NCBI GenBank assembly: GCA_023389315.1
Contig: JAEWEQ010000050.1
Location: 1-47,222, forward strand
From: Actinomycetes bacterium
Lineage (GTDB): Bacteria; Actinomycetota; Actinomycetes; Actinomycetales; Actinomycetaceae
Direction: 5' to 3'
Length of the DNA stretch: 47,222 nt
Part shown: positions 31,106-39,429 of the stretch, one piece after another
Layout: every line of letters begins with the position of its first letter
How positions within the stretch are numbered: position 1 is the stretch's first letter
Notes under the pieces: generated by a model
Seen by the model: the letters and a program-made list of their open reading frames with translations, nothing else
The model's database searches: none
Told to the model about the DNA's origin: nothing
Position numbers and translations under genes: made by a program

Positions 31106-32053
31106 TTATTTCGGAGAAATTACAACAGCTTCCATACTTCCAATGTCACCAGCCAGCCACGCGCGCAAGTTGCGGTTTAACCGCTCATCTGCGCCTTCTG
31201 GCCGCCCACCGGCGTTGTGAGGGGTGATCAGCAAGTTTGGCGTATCCCACAAAGGCGAGTCCTCCGCCAAAGGTTCGTTGCGCACCACATCAATAGCAGC
31301 GCCCGCGATCTGCCCCTCACGCAACGCAGTCATCAACGCCTCCTCGTCCACCGTGGAGCCACGCCCCACGTTCACGACGAAGGCCCGCTCCGGCAGCGCC
31401 GCCAACACTTCAGCATTCAACGCGGACTCAGTCTCCGCCGAGGCCGGCAACACCATCACCAGGAAGTCCGCATCCGCCACCACCTCCAGGATCCGGTCGG
31501 AGGACACCACCGGGAACCCAGCCCGTTCGCCCTCGCTGCGCGCCACCCCCACAACATTGGAACCGCAGGCGGAAAACACGCGCGCAATCTGCTGCCCGAT
31601 CGCGCCGAACCCCCACACCACGACCTTGGAACCAACCGTGGTGCCAACCCTGTCGCCGGGGTGTAAACGCCCGGGGCGGCCCAGTTTCGACCAGCGGTGC
31701 GCTTTTTGATCCTCCCACGATTGCGGGAACTGTCGCGCCAGCGCCAACGCCAGTCCCAGCGTATGCTCGGCCACCGTGCGGTCGTGGAAACCGGTGCCGA
31801 TGCTGACCACTGTGTCAGGATGCAGGTCCGAGTTCAGCAGCCCGTCCGGCCCCGCCGCCAGCGACTGGAACCAACGCACGTTCGGTAGTTGCGCAACAAA
31901 ATCCGGGGTGGTCGGGCGCATCCCCCACAGCACGCACGCCTGCGCGTCGCGGTGTTCGGCGGGCACGTCCTCGGTCTCGGAAAGGACGACTGCTTCGACG
32001 TCCTCGGGAAGGTCAATCTCCAGCCGCGGAGCGACCGGCAGGATAATCTTCAT
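31106..32053 (-). CDS. D-2-hydroxyacid dehydrogenase
   Basis: The 315-residue NAD(P)-dependent enzyme has the Rossmann motif VWGFGAIGQQIARVF (G-x-G-x-x-G). The catalytic set is Arg in VNVGRGSTVDEEAL, Glu in VVRNEPLAEDSPLW and His in LLITPHNAGGRP. It reduces a 2-keto acid or oxidises a D-2-hydroxy acid; the substrate is unknown. ATG at 32053 has AAAGGGG six bases upstream. The N-terminal SETEDVPAEH is encoded by overlapping arm and box motifs (31962-31975). It diverges from the rhodanese gene across a 45-bp gap. Confidence 0.9.
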   Translation of the reverse strand: MKIILPVAPRLEIDLPEDVEAVVLSETEDVPAEHRDAQACVLWGMRPTTPDFVAQLPNVRWFQSLAAGPDGLLNSDLHPDTVVSIGTGFHDRTVAEHTLGLALALARQFPQSWEDQKAHRWSKLGRPGRLHPGDRVGTTVGSKVVVWGFGAIGQQIARVFSACGSNVVGVARSEGERAGFPVVSSDRILEVVADADFLVMVLPASAETESALNAEVLAALPERAFVVNVGRGSTVDEEALMTALREGQIAGAAIDVVRNEPLAEDSPLWDTPNLLITPHNAGGRPEGADERLNRNLRAWLAGDIGSMEAVVISPK

Positions 32054-32098
32054 AGTTTCCCCTTTCTTCCGTTTCTAGATTAACGCTAATGTGGGGGT

Positions 32099-32449
32099 AT
32101 GACATTTCCTTTTGCTCCCGGTGAGGTCCGTGCGGAAGATTTTGACGAGGACGGGTTGGCGCCTGACGGGTACACCATCCTTGACGTGCGGGAGGATTTC
32201 GAGTTCGAAGTTGGCCACGCTCCCGGCGCCCTGCACATTCCTGCTGACGAGGTTCCCGACCGCCTCGATGACCTTCCGGAGGAGGAGTTGATCGTGGTGT
32301 GTCGTTCCGGTGGGCGAGCGAAAAAGGTCGCGCAGTGGCTGAATCACAACGGTTACGACGCGTTGAATCTGGTGGATGGGATGTTGCATTGGCAGGCCAT
32401 CGGGTTGCCATTGGTGTCCGAGGACGGGTCCATTCCGGAGATCATTTAA
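32099..32449 (+). CDS. Single-domain rhodanese-like protein
   Basis: The 116-residue protein folds as one rhodanese domain. It has YTILDVREDFEFEVGHAPGALHIP (conserved Asp/Arg and GH-PGA), and the active-site loop IVVCRSGGRAKKVA with the persulfide-forming Cys near residue 67. LVDGMLHWQAIGLPL ends the domain. It would move sulfane sulfur in the cytoplasm. The C-terminus SEDGSIPEII contains the box motif. ATG at 32099 is preceded by GGGGG at close spacing and by TAATGT. Confidence 0.9.
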   Translation: MTFPFAPGEVRAEDFDEDGLAPDGYTILDVREDFEFEVGHAPGALHIPADEVPDRLDDLPEEELIVVCRSGGRAKKVAQWLNHNGYDALNLVDGMLHWQAIGLPLVSEDGSIPEII

Positions 32450-32505
32450 CGCCGTTTGCGGGGAACGTCATTCGCGAGGACGGTTGGCGTCGTCGCAGAT
32501 TATGC

Positions 32506-33543
32506 TCAGTCGATTTCGTAGATAACTTCCCCAACGTAGCGGGTAACGGTCTGATCTTTCGGCATGAAGTGCCGTTTGAAAACGTACAGACTATCGCTAC
32601 TATCGGGGGCGAAAACTCCACCAAAATCGACGTAACGCACCTGCCGATTAAAAGCTTCCTCCACGATAGCGGCGTTCATGAGGGTCGGCGTGCCTGACTT
32701 TGGCAGGGAAACATCGTTGCCAGCGTAAAGGTTGTAAATGGTGTCCCCGTAGGCAACATTTAGCGACACCGAGGTGAGCTGATCTTCAATCAATCCAACG
32801 GTGAAAAACGCCCCATCGAAGGCGTCGAAAAGATCGTAGAAATATTGTTTCGGACGGTGGCTTATTTCTTTGCACGCCGCCACTTTGGTAATCAGGTCAT
32901 ATAGCGGTTCGACCAGGCTGCGATCGCGGGAGAAACGTCCTCGTGCGCCATCGGTTTCGGCTCGCCGAATACTGTAGCGGTGTTTCTTGTTCAGCGCCGC
33001 CATCCAGGCGTCGTAGTCCGCGTACGCAGCGAGGTCCAAAATCATGTTCAACGGCGGTTGCCCGCGCACCGCAGTAGGGGAGGTCACGACGCGCCCGTTC
33101 GGGTGTGCTTGCGCTAACTCCTGCAGTAATGCCAGATTTTCTGGGGAATATTCCCACGGCGGGTCCACCAAGAGGCAGGAGGCGTCGAGGGAGCGTGCAT
33201 ATTCGTACGCGGCCGCCACGACCTCGCGAATCGCCGCCGCCTGTTGGGTGGGGTCACCCGCGGTGACCGGGCCGCGCGGGAGGTAGCAAAAGTAGCGCCC
33301 GGTGTCGGTGTCTTTCACGAAAAGCATTTGCCCGACCGCGGCGATGTGCGGGGCCTGCAGTTCGGCCTGGGGCGCACCGGTTTCGCCAGCGTCATCATGC
33401 AGCGCCGCGAAGCGCACTTCTTGCCAGCCTTTGCGAGCTTTGACGCGCGGCCAGCGGGTGCTCTGGGTGATGGGCGTGGAGGGGAGAGCGTCGAGGAAGG
33501 CCTGGTAGGCCGGCATTTGCTGGAATTCGACCTCAATGACCAT
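32506..33543 (-). CDS. FemAB-like peptidyltransferase (GNAT-type fold)
   Basis: The 345-residue protein belongs to the FemAB/peptidoglycan interpeptide-bridge group. It has VDPPWEYSPENLALL in the first domain, then KKHRYSIRRAETDGARG. The family C-terminal pattern is YNLYAGND, followed by VDFGGVFAPDSSDSLYVFKRHFMPK. Relatives use aminoacyl-tRNA to add residues to the peptidoglycan side chain. ATG at 33543 has a consensus AAGGAGGT eight bases upstream, which rejects the Met seven codons earlier. It converges on the rhodanese gene. The intervening 56 bp contain GCGAGGACG facing CGTCGTCGC, a possible hairpin. Confidence 0.83.
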   Translation of the reverse strand: MVIEVEFQQMPAYQAFLDALPSTPITQSTRWPRVKARKGWQEVRFAALHDDAGETGAPQAELQAPHIAAVGQMLFVKDTDTGRYFCYLPRGPVTAGDPTQQAAAIREVVAAAYEYARSLDASCLLVDPPWEYSPENLALLQELAQAHPNGRVVTSPTAVRGQPPLNMILDLAAYADYDAWMAALNKKHRYSIRRAETDGARGRFSRDRSLVEPLYDLITKVAACKEISHRPKQYFYDLFDAFDGAFFTVGLIEDQLTSVSLNVAYGDTIYNLYAGNDVSLPKSGTPTLMNAAIVEEAFNRQVRYVDFGGVFAPDSSDSLYVFKRHFMPKDQTVTRYVGEVIYEID

Positions 33544-33716
33544 GGGCTTCCACCTCCTTTTCAAACCTCAGCACAAATCAGTCTACTCCTCCCGCGTTGG
33601 AAGCGGATTGCGCGGGGCGGCGCCAGAGTGAGTGGTTGGCGGCATTCGTCACTATAGTAGCTTGCCCGGAGCTTGGGGAACGGGACGTTCCCCTCACGGG
33701 CGGGGCTGGTACCTGC

Positions 33717-33776
33717 GGCACGTCATCGCGTGAGTTTGGGCTTTGGCGAGGACGTTTCGTGCGGCGTTGACGTGCC
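33717..33776 (+). repeat. 60-bp element (copy 18)
   Basis: Box GCGAGGACGTTTCGTGCGG. The right flank up to about 33830 matches the flank of copy 17 (GGTGGCGGCGTGCGGCCGTG), so the repeat here extends beyond 60 bp. It lies in the gap between the FemAB-like and DUF5926 genes. Confidence 0.92.
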
Positions 33777-33869
33777 TGTGCGGTTGGGTGGCGGCGTGCG
33801 GCCGTGCGAGGGGGCGGCAGCCCCGGCGGGTGCCTGTGCGGTTGGGCGGTGGGTGCGTTGGCATCCTGC

Positions 33870-33929
33870 GGCACGTCATCGCGTGAGTTTGGGCTTTGGC
33901 GAGGACGTTTCGTGCGGCGTTGACGTGCC
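33870..33929 (+). repeat. 60-bp element (copy 19)
   Basis: Identical in interior to copy 18, 153 bp further on, with the left flank (GCGTTGGCATCCTGC) of copy 17. The two copies make a local direct duplication. The rest of the gap has AAAACGCGCGGC repeats and the palindrome at 34067. Confidence 0.92.
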
Positions 33930-34066
33930 TGTGCGGTTGGGCAGTGGGCTGGGAAGGAAAACGCGCGGCAGGCGAGTGCGGTGGGGAAGGAAAACGCGCG
34001 GCGGCGCCAGGCGAAGCGCGAAACTGCCCACTGGCCGTCAGATACCGCGGCGTCCGCAGCAAAAGC

Positions 34067-34081
34067 GGTATAACTTATACC
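34067..34081. promoter_or_regulatory. Palindrome and possible promoter upstream of the DUF5926 gene
   Basis: GGTATAACTTATACC is a perfect 15-bp dyad containing TATAAC and TTATAC, -10-like boxes. Transcription could start near 34085, just before the alternative ATG at 34094, or the site could be an operator. Confidence 0.45.
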
Positions 34082-34222
34082 AGGAATCCCGCGATGGCCA
34101 GACAACCTGCGCCGCCGAACCAAAACCGGCGCGCCAACCGCCCTCGCAACCACCGATCTAACGCCGCGCCGCGCAATAAACTGGTCCCACCAGCGCCCGC
34201 GACAGAAGGGAACGAAGCCGTT

Positions 34223-35104
34223 ATGGGTAAGAAGTCTCGCCGCAAAAAGGTTAACCCCGCTCGCCCGCACCGCCCCGTCATCATGCCAGTGGCTCGCCCC
34301 TTCGAAGGCATCCCCGGCGAAGCAAACCTGGTGGCGATGCGTGAAATCATCCCCGCCGCCACCCTCCCCGCCACCACCACCAGCGAGTACGGGGACCGTG
34401 CTTTCACTTTCGCCACGCTCCTACCCAACGCCGTGCCCGCCCTCGTGCGTCCCGACGGGGAGATATTGGTGGCGTTGCAGACTCGCTCCCACACGGCCGA
34501 CGCCGGCCATGACGTGGCGGTGGCGTTGCAGGCAGCGCTCGACCTGGCGTCCCGCGTGGAAGCGGGCGAGGCCGAACCCGGCGGCATCACCGTTGACGTG
34601 CGGGAGGCCGCCCCGAAACTACAGGACATGGTCGCCACCACCGGTGACATTAAGGTGGAGAAGGACTTCGGTTACTGGCTGGCGGCTGGCGCCGATGAGG
34701 ACGAGGACGTGCGCGCCGCCATCGAAGAAAGCGCTCGCTCCCTGATCCCCACCGCCGCAGTGCCCGACGTGGAAGCCACTTTCTGGCATGACATGGGCCG
34801 CCAGTACGTGCGGTGGGTGCGCACCGAGGACGAATCCGCCCTCTTCACCGCCCTCGCCCGCCTGCAAGCGCGCGAAGAACTCACCTTGGGTGATGGTTCG
34901 CACTTCATTGGGGCTTTCCGCGCTTGCGGCCTAACCATCCCGGTGTTTGAGTTCCCCAACGGGGTCGATCCCAACTCCCTGTCCGACAAAGTGCAGGATT
35001 TGCAGGCCAAGGTTGAATCCGTCCTCGGCAATAAAGAACCCCTCACCGACGACGAACGTCGCATCCGGGCGGGGCTGGTTTCGCGGCAAGTTTCGCTGCG
35101 TTGA
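34223..35104 (+). CDS. DUF5926 family protein
   Basis: The protein of about 293 residues begins MGKKSRRKKVNPARPHRPV. That basic start is typical of this actinobacterial family of unknown function. The conserved body includes PFEGIPGEANLVAMREIIPAAT and a C-terminal domain ending in DERRIRAGLVSRQVSLR. The frame extends upstream to an ATG at 34094 (MARQPAPPNQNRRA), which could add 43 basic, disordered residues. I prefer 34223 by similarity to the family. The pairing with a GT2 gene 12 bp downstream is common in actinobacteria and suggests one transcript. Confidence 0.83.
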   Translation: MGKKSRRKKVNPARPHRPVIMPVARPFEGIPGEANLVAMREIIPAATLPATTTSEYGDRAFTFATLLPNAVPALVRPDGEILVALQTRSHTADAGHDVAVALQAALDLASRVEAGEAEPGGITVDVREAAPKLQDMVATTGDIKVEKDFGYWLAAGADEDEDVRAAIEESARSLIPTAAVPDVEATFWHDMGRQYVRWVRTEDESALFTALARLQAREELTLGDGSHFIGAFRACGLTIPVFEFPNGVDPNSLSDKVQDLQAKVESVLGNKEPLTDDERRIRAGLVSRQVSLR

Positions 35105-35116
35105 TAGGGGGCGAGC

Positions 35117-35950
35117 ATGTTCCGCAGGGACGAGGACGATCGGCCGCGCGCGCCGCGTAGACGCAAGGTCGCGGTGGTGATCCCCGCGCATAACGAGGCG
35201 CGTTCCATCGCGGCGACGGTGCGGTCGTGCCGGGCGCTGCCGGGCGTCGATTTGCTGGTGGTGGTCGACGACGGGTCGGATGACAACACGCAGGATTATG
35301 CTCGCCAAGCGGGGGCCGTGGTGGTGCGCCATTCCGTGGTGCGCGGCAAGGCGTCCGCGTTGGAGACCGGCGTGAAGGTCGTCGCGATGCGGGATCTGCC
35401 GGACGGCGAACCTCGTCACCTGCTGTTCTTGGACGGCGACCTGGGGGAGAGCGCGGTGGAGGCCGCGTCCCTGATCGAGACCGTCCAGGCCGGGGACGTG
35501 GATTGTGCGATCGCCGTGTTGCCGCGGCAAAAAGGGGCCGGAGGGCACGGGTTCGTGGTGTCGTTCGCGCGTAAGGCGATCGCGGCGGCGACCGGGTGGA
35601 AAGCGCAGGCTCCCTTGTCGGGGCAGCGTTGTATTACGCGTGAAGCGGTGAACGAGATCATGCCGTTCGCCGATGGTTGGGGCGTGGAAGTTGGCATGAC
35701 GATTGACCTGTTGGTGGCGGGGTTCACGGTGCAGGAAGTGCCTTGCGATTTCGCGCACCGAGCCACCGCCAACGATTTGCCCGGCTACTTGCATCGCGCG
35801 GACCAGTACAAGGACGTGTGGCGCGCGGTGATGTTGCGCCGGTTGCATCGTCACCGGGCGTCGGCGGCGGCGCGGCGGGAAGCGGGAGCCGCGCAGGATC
35901 CGGGGTCGCCTTACCGGGTGGGTGAGGCGCGCCCGGACCCGCTGGAGTAG
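35117..35950 (+). CDS. Family 2 glycosyltransferase
   Basis: This 277-residue GT-A enzyme has KVAVVIPAHNEARSIAATVR, the nucleotide-binding VVDDGSDDNT and the metal-binding LFLDGDLGE. It resembles glucosyl-3-phosphoglycerate synthase or dolichyl-phosphate-mannose synthase-like proteins. It lacks the C-terminal membrane helices of the latter, so it is a soluble or peripheral transferase. Donor and acceptor are unknown. It lies 12 bp after DUF5926. The box motif (near 35139) encodes RRDEDDRP at the start. The last 35 residues are Ala/Arg-rich and disordered. Confidence 0.85.
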   Translation: MFRRDEDDRPRAPRRRKVAVVIPAHNEARSIAATVRSCRALPGVDLLVVVDDGSDDNTQDYARQAGAVVVRHSVVRGKASALETGVKVVAMRDLPDGEPRHLLFLDGDLGESAVEAASLIETVQAGDVDCAIAVLPRQKGAGGHGFVVSFARKAIAAATGWKAQAPLSGQRCITREAVNEIMPFADGWGVEVGMTIDLLVAGFTVQEVPCDFAHRATANDLPGYLHRADQYKDVWRAVMLRRLHRHRASAAARREAGAAQDPGSPYRVGEARPDPLE

Positions 35951-36121
35951 TTTCCTTTTCATTTGCGAGGGCGGTTCGCACGGTTGGCAGTAGCTGTGTG
36001 GTTGGTTGCGCAGTTGGTTGCGCTGCTTGTGCGGGTGGTTGCAGTTGTGCGGACCGCTTTGGTTGGTTGCGCTGCCGCGCTTGTTTCCCTGAGGTTCAGC
36101 GGTTGCTTCCTTCCCACCTGC

Positions 36122-36181
36122 GGCACGTCATCGCGTGAGTTTCGGGGTTGGCGAGGGCGTTTCGTGCGGCGTTGACGTGCC
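36122..36181 (+). repeat. 60-bp element (copy 20)
   Basis: Typical copy with GTGAGTTTCGGGG and box GCGAGGGCG. It lies between the convergent GT2 gene and the 744-residue membrane protein. The preceding 150 bp repeat GGTTGCGCWGTTGG-like words. Confidence 0.9.
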
Positions 36182-36233
36182 TGTGCGGTTGGCCGGTCGG
36201 CTGGCGCGCAGTGGGCCCGGTTAAAACGTGCCG

Positions 36234-38468
36234 CTAATCGCTGTTTTGCGTGCGCCGCTGCACTAGGTTGCCAGCAAGCACCGCGATAAGCGCCGGGCCC
36301 CCAACCAGCAGCGCATCGGCAACGATCGTCATGCCCGAGTCGTTGAACACCGCCCCGCACAACGCGGCAAAACCTACCCCTGCGGCGATGCTCCCCACGG
36401 GTTGCCCCCAAGCAGCTTCCTCCAAAGTGTCGCGGTGAACCCCAGGGCGCAGCGCCAGCTTACGCGCCCACAACACGAACCCCACCAGCGCCGCTCCCGC
36501 TGCCAACACGCCCAGCAGAATCAGAGGCGTACCGGCAACCGTGTAGATGGCTGCCAGCGCTTTACGTTGCACGATCTCCCCAGCTTGCCCGGCGAAGAGA
36601 GAACGCCAAAACGCTCCGATATGACTGGGGTAGGGCCGCAGCAGGTCGATCGCTCCCATCGCCATCATCACCACCGCGCTCGCGCCGATCCAGGCCAGCG
36701 GATGCCACCAAGCCAGTCGCGTGCGCGTGGTCAGCAGCGCCGCCACCGCGAACGCTCCAATAATGCCCAGCGGACCGCCGAAATCCGCACCCCACTGGGG
36801 GAGTGCGTCCACCGCGACTACAGCGGTGCCAACCGCGGCGAAGTACGTAAAGTCAGACTTCGTCCTCGTTAAGAATGGCAAGATCGCGAGCAAACCGCAG
36901 ATGGTGAGGATCATGAAAGTGCGGTTGGTCGCGCCGTAGAGGCGGGCGAATTGCATGGTCCAGTAACCGGTTAGGGAGTCGCGCATCAGCGGGATGTGGC
37001 CCACCAGGTCGGCGGCGAGCAGTCCTAAGGTCAAGGTGGCGAGGGCGGCGACCGGGTGGCGGGTGAAGCGGCGCGCCAGCAGCGTTAAGAGGGCGGCGAT
37101 GACGAGGACGAGGGCGATGCCCACCGCGGTGTTGGTGAGGTCAACGGGGGTGGTGGTGACCATGAGGTTGCCGCCGAGGGCGGTTTCACCGTTGACGTGG
37201 GTGAGGTGCGGGCTGCTCGCCGGTGTGGTTGCGGGACTGGCTAATGCGGTTGATTCGGGCAGGGCCGGGGTAGCTTGCGAGCCGGCGGTGCGAGCACCGA
37301 GCATCCACCCGCCCACTCGCCACCACGGCAGTGCGTTTGCCAGCAAGATCGCGGGCGTGGTTGCGAACGTGAAGGTCGCAAGCCAAGCGATATTGCGCCA
37401 AATGAAGGTCGGGCTCGAGGCCGTGGGACGACGCCAAAAGTGCAGGGTTGAAGCCCCGAGCGTGAGTAGGAAGAGCAGCGCGTTTAGGGCAAACCACGCG
37501 GGCATCGCAGCAAACCCAGCTCGCGCGTGCAGCCACGTGTCCTGGATGGCTAAGGTTGCGTCGGTTGGGCTCGCGGGGTGGGTGGGCAGCGCCCGTACTC
37601 GCCCACCCTCAGGCACGTCATCGGTGAAGTAAGCCGCCACCGCCGCGGGAGTATCCCCACCGGTGACGTGCCGTAGCAGGAGGTCGCGCACGTCGTCGGC
37701 GCCCAGCAGACCGGTGGTTCGCAGTCGCGGAGATTGGATGATTCCCGAGGACGGTTGCGCCAAGTTGGGCGGGTAGTCGATCAGTGCGATTAGCTGCGGT
37801 TGGGCAACGGAGGCTGTGTCCGCGTAGGAGACAACCAGGATGGGCTGGTTGGCTGCTCGTGCTGCCGGCAGCAGGTCCGCCAGGTGCTTCAGCGTTGCGC
37901 TGCGCGTGCCGGGGTCGGTAACGGGAGGGAGGAAGATTGCTCGCGGTCCCGGGAGGGTGACGTGGCTGAGGTCGTCAGCGTCTTTCGCGTGGCCGGGGGC
38001 CTCCAGCACCAGCGGCACGTCACCGGGGTTGAGTCCCGCGGGCCACCCCAGCGGCACGTCATCGCCGCTGGGACCGGCTATACCGAGATCAGGGGCAGAA
38101 CATGCAACGGGGTCACGGCAGTCCAGAAGCTTCGCCCAGCCGTCTTGCGCAGACACCGGTTTGAGACTGGAAGCGGGCCGGTAGGAAGCCAGCGCCAGAT
38201 CGTAGCTGGCCGCTCCACCACCAGTCTTTGTCAATTCGGTGAACCACTCCGGCCCTAGATCTAGCGGACTAAGACCCTGCGTGAGCACTAACAGTGCCCG
38301 CCGCTGCTCGCCACTATCTTCGGACGTCTGCAACCTGGTGTCTGACGCAGCAGCAGCTGAAACACTCAAGGCCGCGAACAAACTAACCACCGCTGCCAGC
38401 GTAACCATTAAGACCGACGTCAGGGACCGCCCTCGCCCATTGAAGAAACGACTGAATAAACGACGCAT
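36234..38468 (-). CDS. Large polytopic membrane protein with extracytoplasmic N-terminal domain
   Basis: This 744-residue protein begins with a signal-anchor (SLTSVLMVTLAAVVSLFAALSVSAAAA). An extracytoplasmic domain (about 45-320) follows, then about ten membrane helices. The domain's LVVSYAD and SSGIIQSPRLRTTGLLGADD recall alkaline-phosphatase-superfamily-like regions of actinobacterial membrane proteins, but no complete metal site is seen. Function unknown. It lies 3 bp after the RDD gene, so the two are probably one transcript, which suggests an envelope role. The extracytoplasmic loops contain a 61-bp element (37612-37672) and two direct arm motifs (38014, 38053), giving SGDDVPLGW and NPGDVPLV. 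Confidence 0.65.
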   Translation of the reverse strand: MRRLFSRFFNGRGRSLTSVLMVTLAAVVSLFAALSVSAAAASDTRLQTSEDSGEQRRALLVLTQGLSPLDLGPEWFTELTKTGGGAASYDLALASYRPASSLKPVSAQDGWAKLLDCRDPVACSAPDLGIAGPSGDDVPLGWPAGLNPGDVPLVLEAPGHAKDADDLSHVTLPGPRAIFLPPVTDPGTRSATLKHLADLLPAARAANQPILVVSYADTASVAQPQLIALIDYPPNLAQPSSGIIQSPRLRTTGLLGADDVRDLLLRHVTGGDTPAAVAAYFTDDVPEGGRVRALPTHPASPTDATLAIQDTWLHARAGFAAMPAWFALNALLFLLTLGASTLHFWRRPTASSPTFIWRNIAWLATFTFATTPAILLANALPWWRVGGWMLGARTAGSQATPALPESTALASPATTPASSPHLTHVNGETALGGNLMVTTTPVDLTNTAVGIALVLVIAALLTLLARRFTRHPVAALATLTLGLLAADLVGHIPLMRDSLTGYWTMQFARLYGATNRTFMILTICGLLAILPFLTRTKSDFTYFAAVGTAVVAVDALPQWGADFGGPLGIIGAFAVAALLTTRTRLAWWHPLAWIGASAVVMMAMGAIDLLRPYPSHIGAFWRSLFAGQAGEIVQRKALAAIYTVAGTPLILLGVLAAGAALVGFVLWARKLALRPGVHRDTLEEAAWGQPVGSIAAGVGFAALCGAVFNDSGMTIVADALLVGGPALIAVLAGNLVQRRTQNSD
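37612..37672 (+). repeat. Degenerate 61-bp element inside the 744-residue membrane protein gene
   Basis: Arms GGCACGTCATCGG and CCGGTGACGTGCC, 61 bp end to end, with an unrelated interior (CCGCCACCGCCGCGG) and no box motif. Left flank CCTCA as in copies 11 and 21. Read on the minus strand as TDDVPEGG in an extracytoplasmic loop. Confidence 0.72.
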
Positions 38469-38471
38469 CGT

Positions 38472-39302
38472 TTACGACCTACTGAGCGACGGTAAAATTC
38501 GGTCGGACGCGGCCTGCTGGCGCGCCAGCCGCTGATTATCGCGGCGGAAACGCTCGGCCATTATGGCCTGCAGGAACGGCAAAGCTGGGGTCCCAGGCGG
38601 CGGCTGAGGCATGACGTAGGCCGAGGCTTCTTTCGCTAACAGCTGGGATTGGTGCTCCAAAGACACAGGGTGCAAAGCCGAGGCGCGGGAAAGCAAAGAG
38701 CGGATACGCAAGCTCAAATCCGCAGGCAACGTCGCCAAGTCCGCTTGCGAAACCCACGACATCAACGGCGGGGGAACCGTCGGCGTGACCGGCGCGGGCA
38801 GGCGAACCCGATCGCGAATCACCACGGTGCCGGCCGCCAGGTCGCCGATGCGCTGCGTGCGGCGAGTGACAAACATGCAAACCAGTGAAGGGAGGCCGGA
38901 AAAGAACCCCATTTCGGCAACGCGCACCAGGGCGCGGACCGCGCAATGACGTGGGGTGAGGGCACCGTGGTCGGAGCGCACCACGCGGATTCCGAGGGCG
39001 AGTTTCCCCAGCGTGCGCCCATCCAGGGCAACCTCTAGAAGGAACGGGAGAACGAAAATGGAAAGAACCGTTAGCACCGTGGCTCCGGCGCCGAACATGG
39101 CGTCGTCGAGGAAGCCGTAGACCTTAAACCACGCGGTCAGGGACATAACCAGCACCGCAAAAATGGCAACTAGATCAATCAGTGCGGAGGCGATTCGCAG
39201 GCCCATATTCGCAGTTTGGACTTCAACGGCGACCCCTTCGCTGAGGAAGAAGTCGTCGAACTGCATCTCGCGAGCGCGCCGCCGTCCTTCGGGCATGTCC
39301 AT
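38472..39302 (-). CDS. RDD family membrane protein
   Basis: In this protein of about 276 residues, the RDD domain spans roughly residues 25-160. It has NMGLRIASALIDLVAIFAV (Arg and Asp of the name) and LDGRTLGKLALGIRVVRSDHG, with three or four hydrophobic helices. The remaining C-terminal part is soluble and Arg/Leu-rich. The role of RDD proteins is not settled. ATG at 39302 (MDMPEGRRR) is my choice; the open frame upstream crosses a 60-bp element and is not protein-like. It diverges from spoIIM across 127 bp. Its end is 3 bp from the 744-residue gene. Confidence 0.8.
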   Translation of the reverse strand: MDMPEGRRRAREMQFDDFFLSEGVAVEVQTANMGLRIASALIDLVAIFAVLVMSLTAWFKVYGFLDDAMFGAGATVLTVLSIFVLPFLLEVALDGRTLGKLALGIRVVRSDHGALTPRHCAVRALVRVAEMGFFSGLPSLVCMFVTRRTQRIGDLAAGTVVIRDRVRLPAPVTPTVPPPLMSWVSQADLATLPADLSLRIRSLLSRASALHPVSLEHQSQLLAKEASAYVMPQPPPGTPALPFLQAIMAERFRRDNQRLARQQAASDRILPSLSRS

Positions 39303-39336
39303 GGCGCTTAGCCTACCGCACCCCACACCCTCCTCA

Positions 39337-39396
39337 GGCACGTCATCGGTGTCGTTTCGGCTTTCCCGAGGGCGGCTCCCGCGGCGATGACGTGCC
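39337..39396 (+). repeat. 60-bp element in a divergent promoter region (copy 21)
   Basis: Interior variant with GGTGTCGTTTCGG, box CCGAGGGCGGC and right arm GCGATGACGTGCC. It fills half of the 127-bp space between the divergent RDD and SpoIIM starts, so promoters must lie next to or inside it. Confidence 0.88.
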
Positions 39397-39429
39397 GGTG
39401 CGGTGGGGACTGTGCGGTAGGGTGAACAC

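Noticed and set aside
33896..34222. N-terminal extension of DUF5926
   Set aside because: The start lies inside an element. The family normally begins near MGKKSRRK; only the 34094 ATG remains a real alternative.
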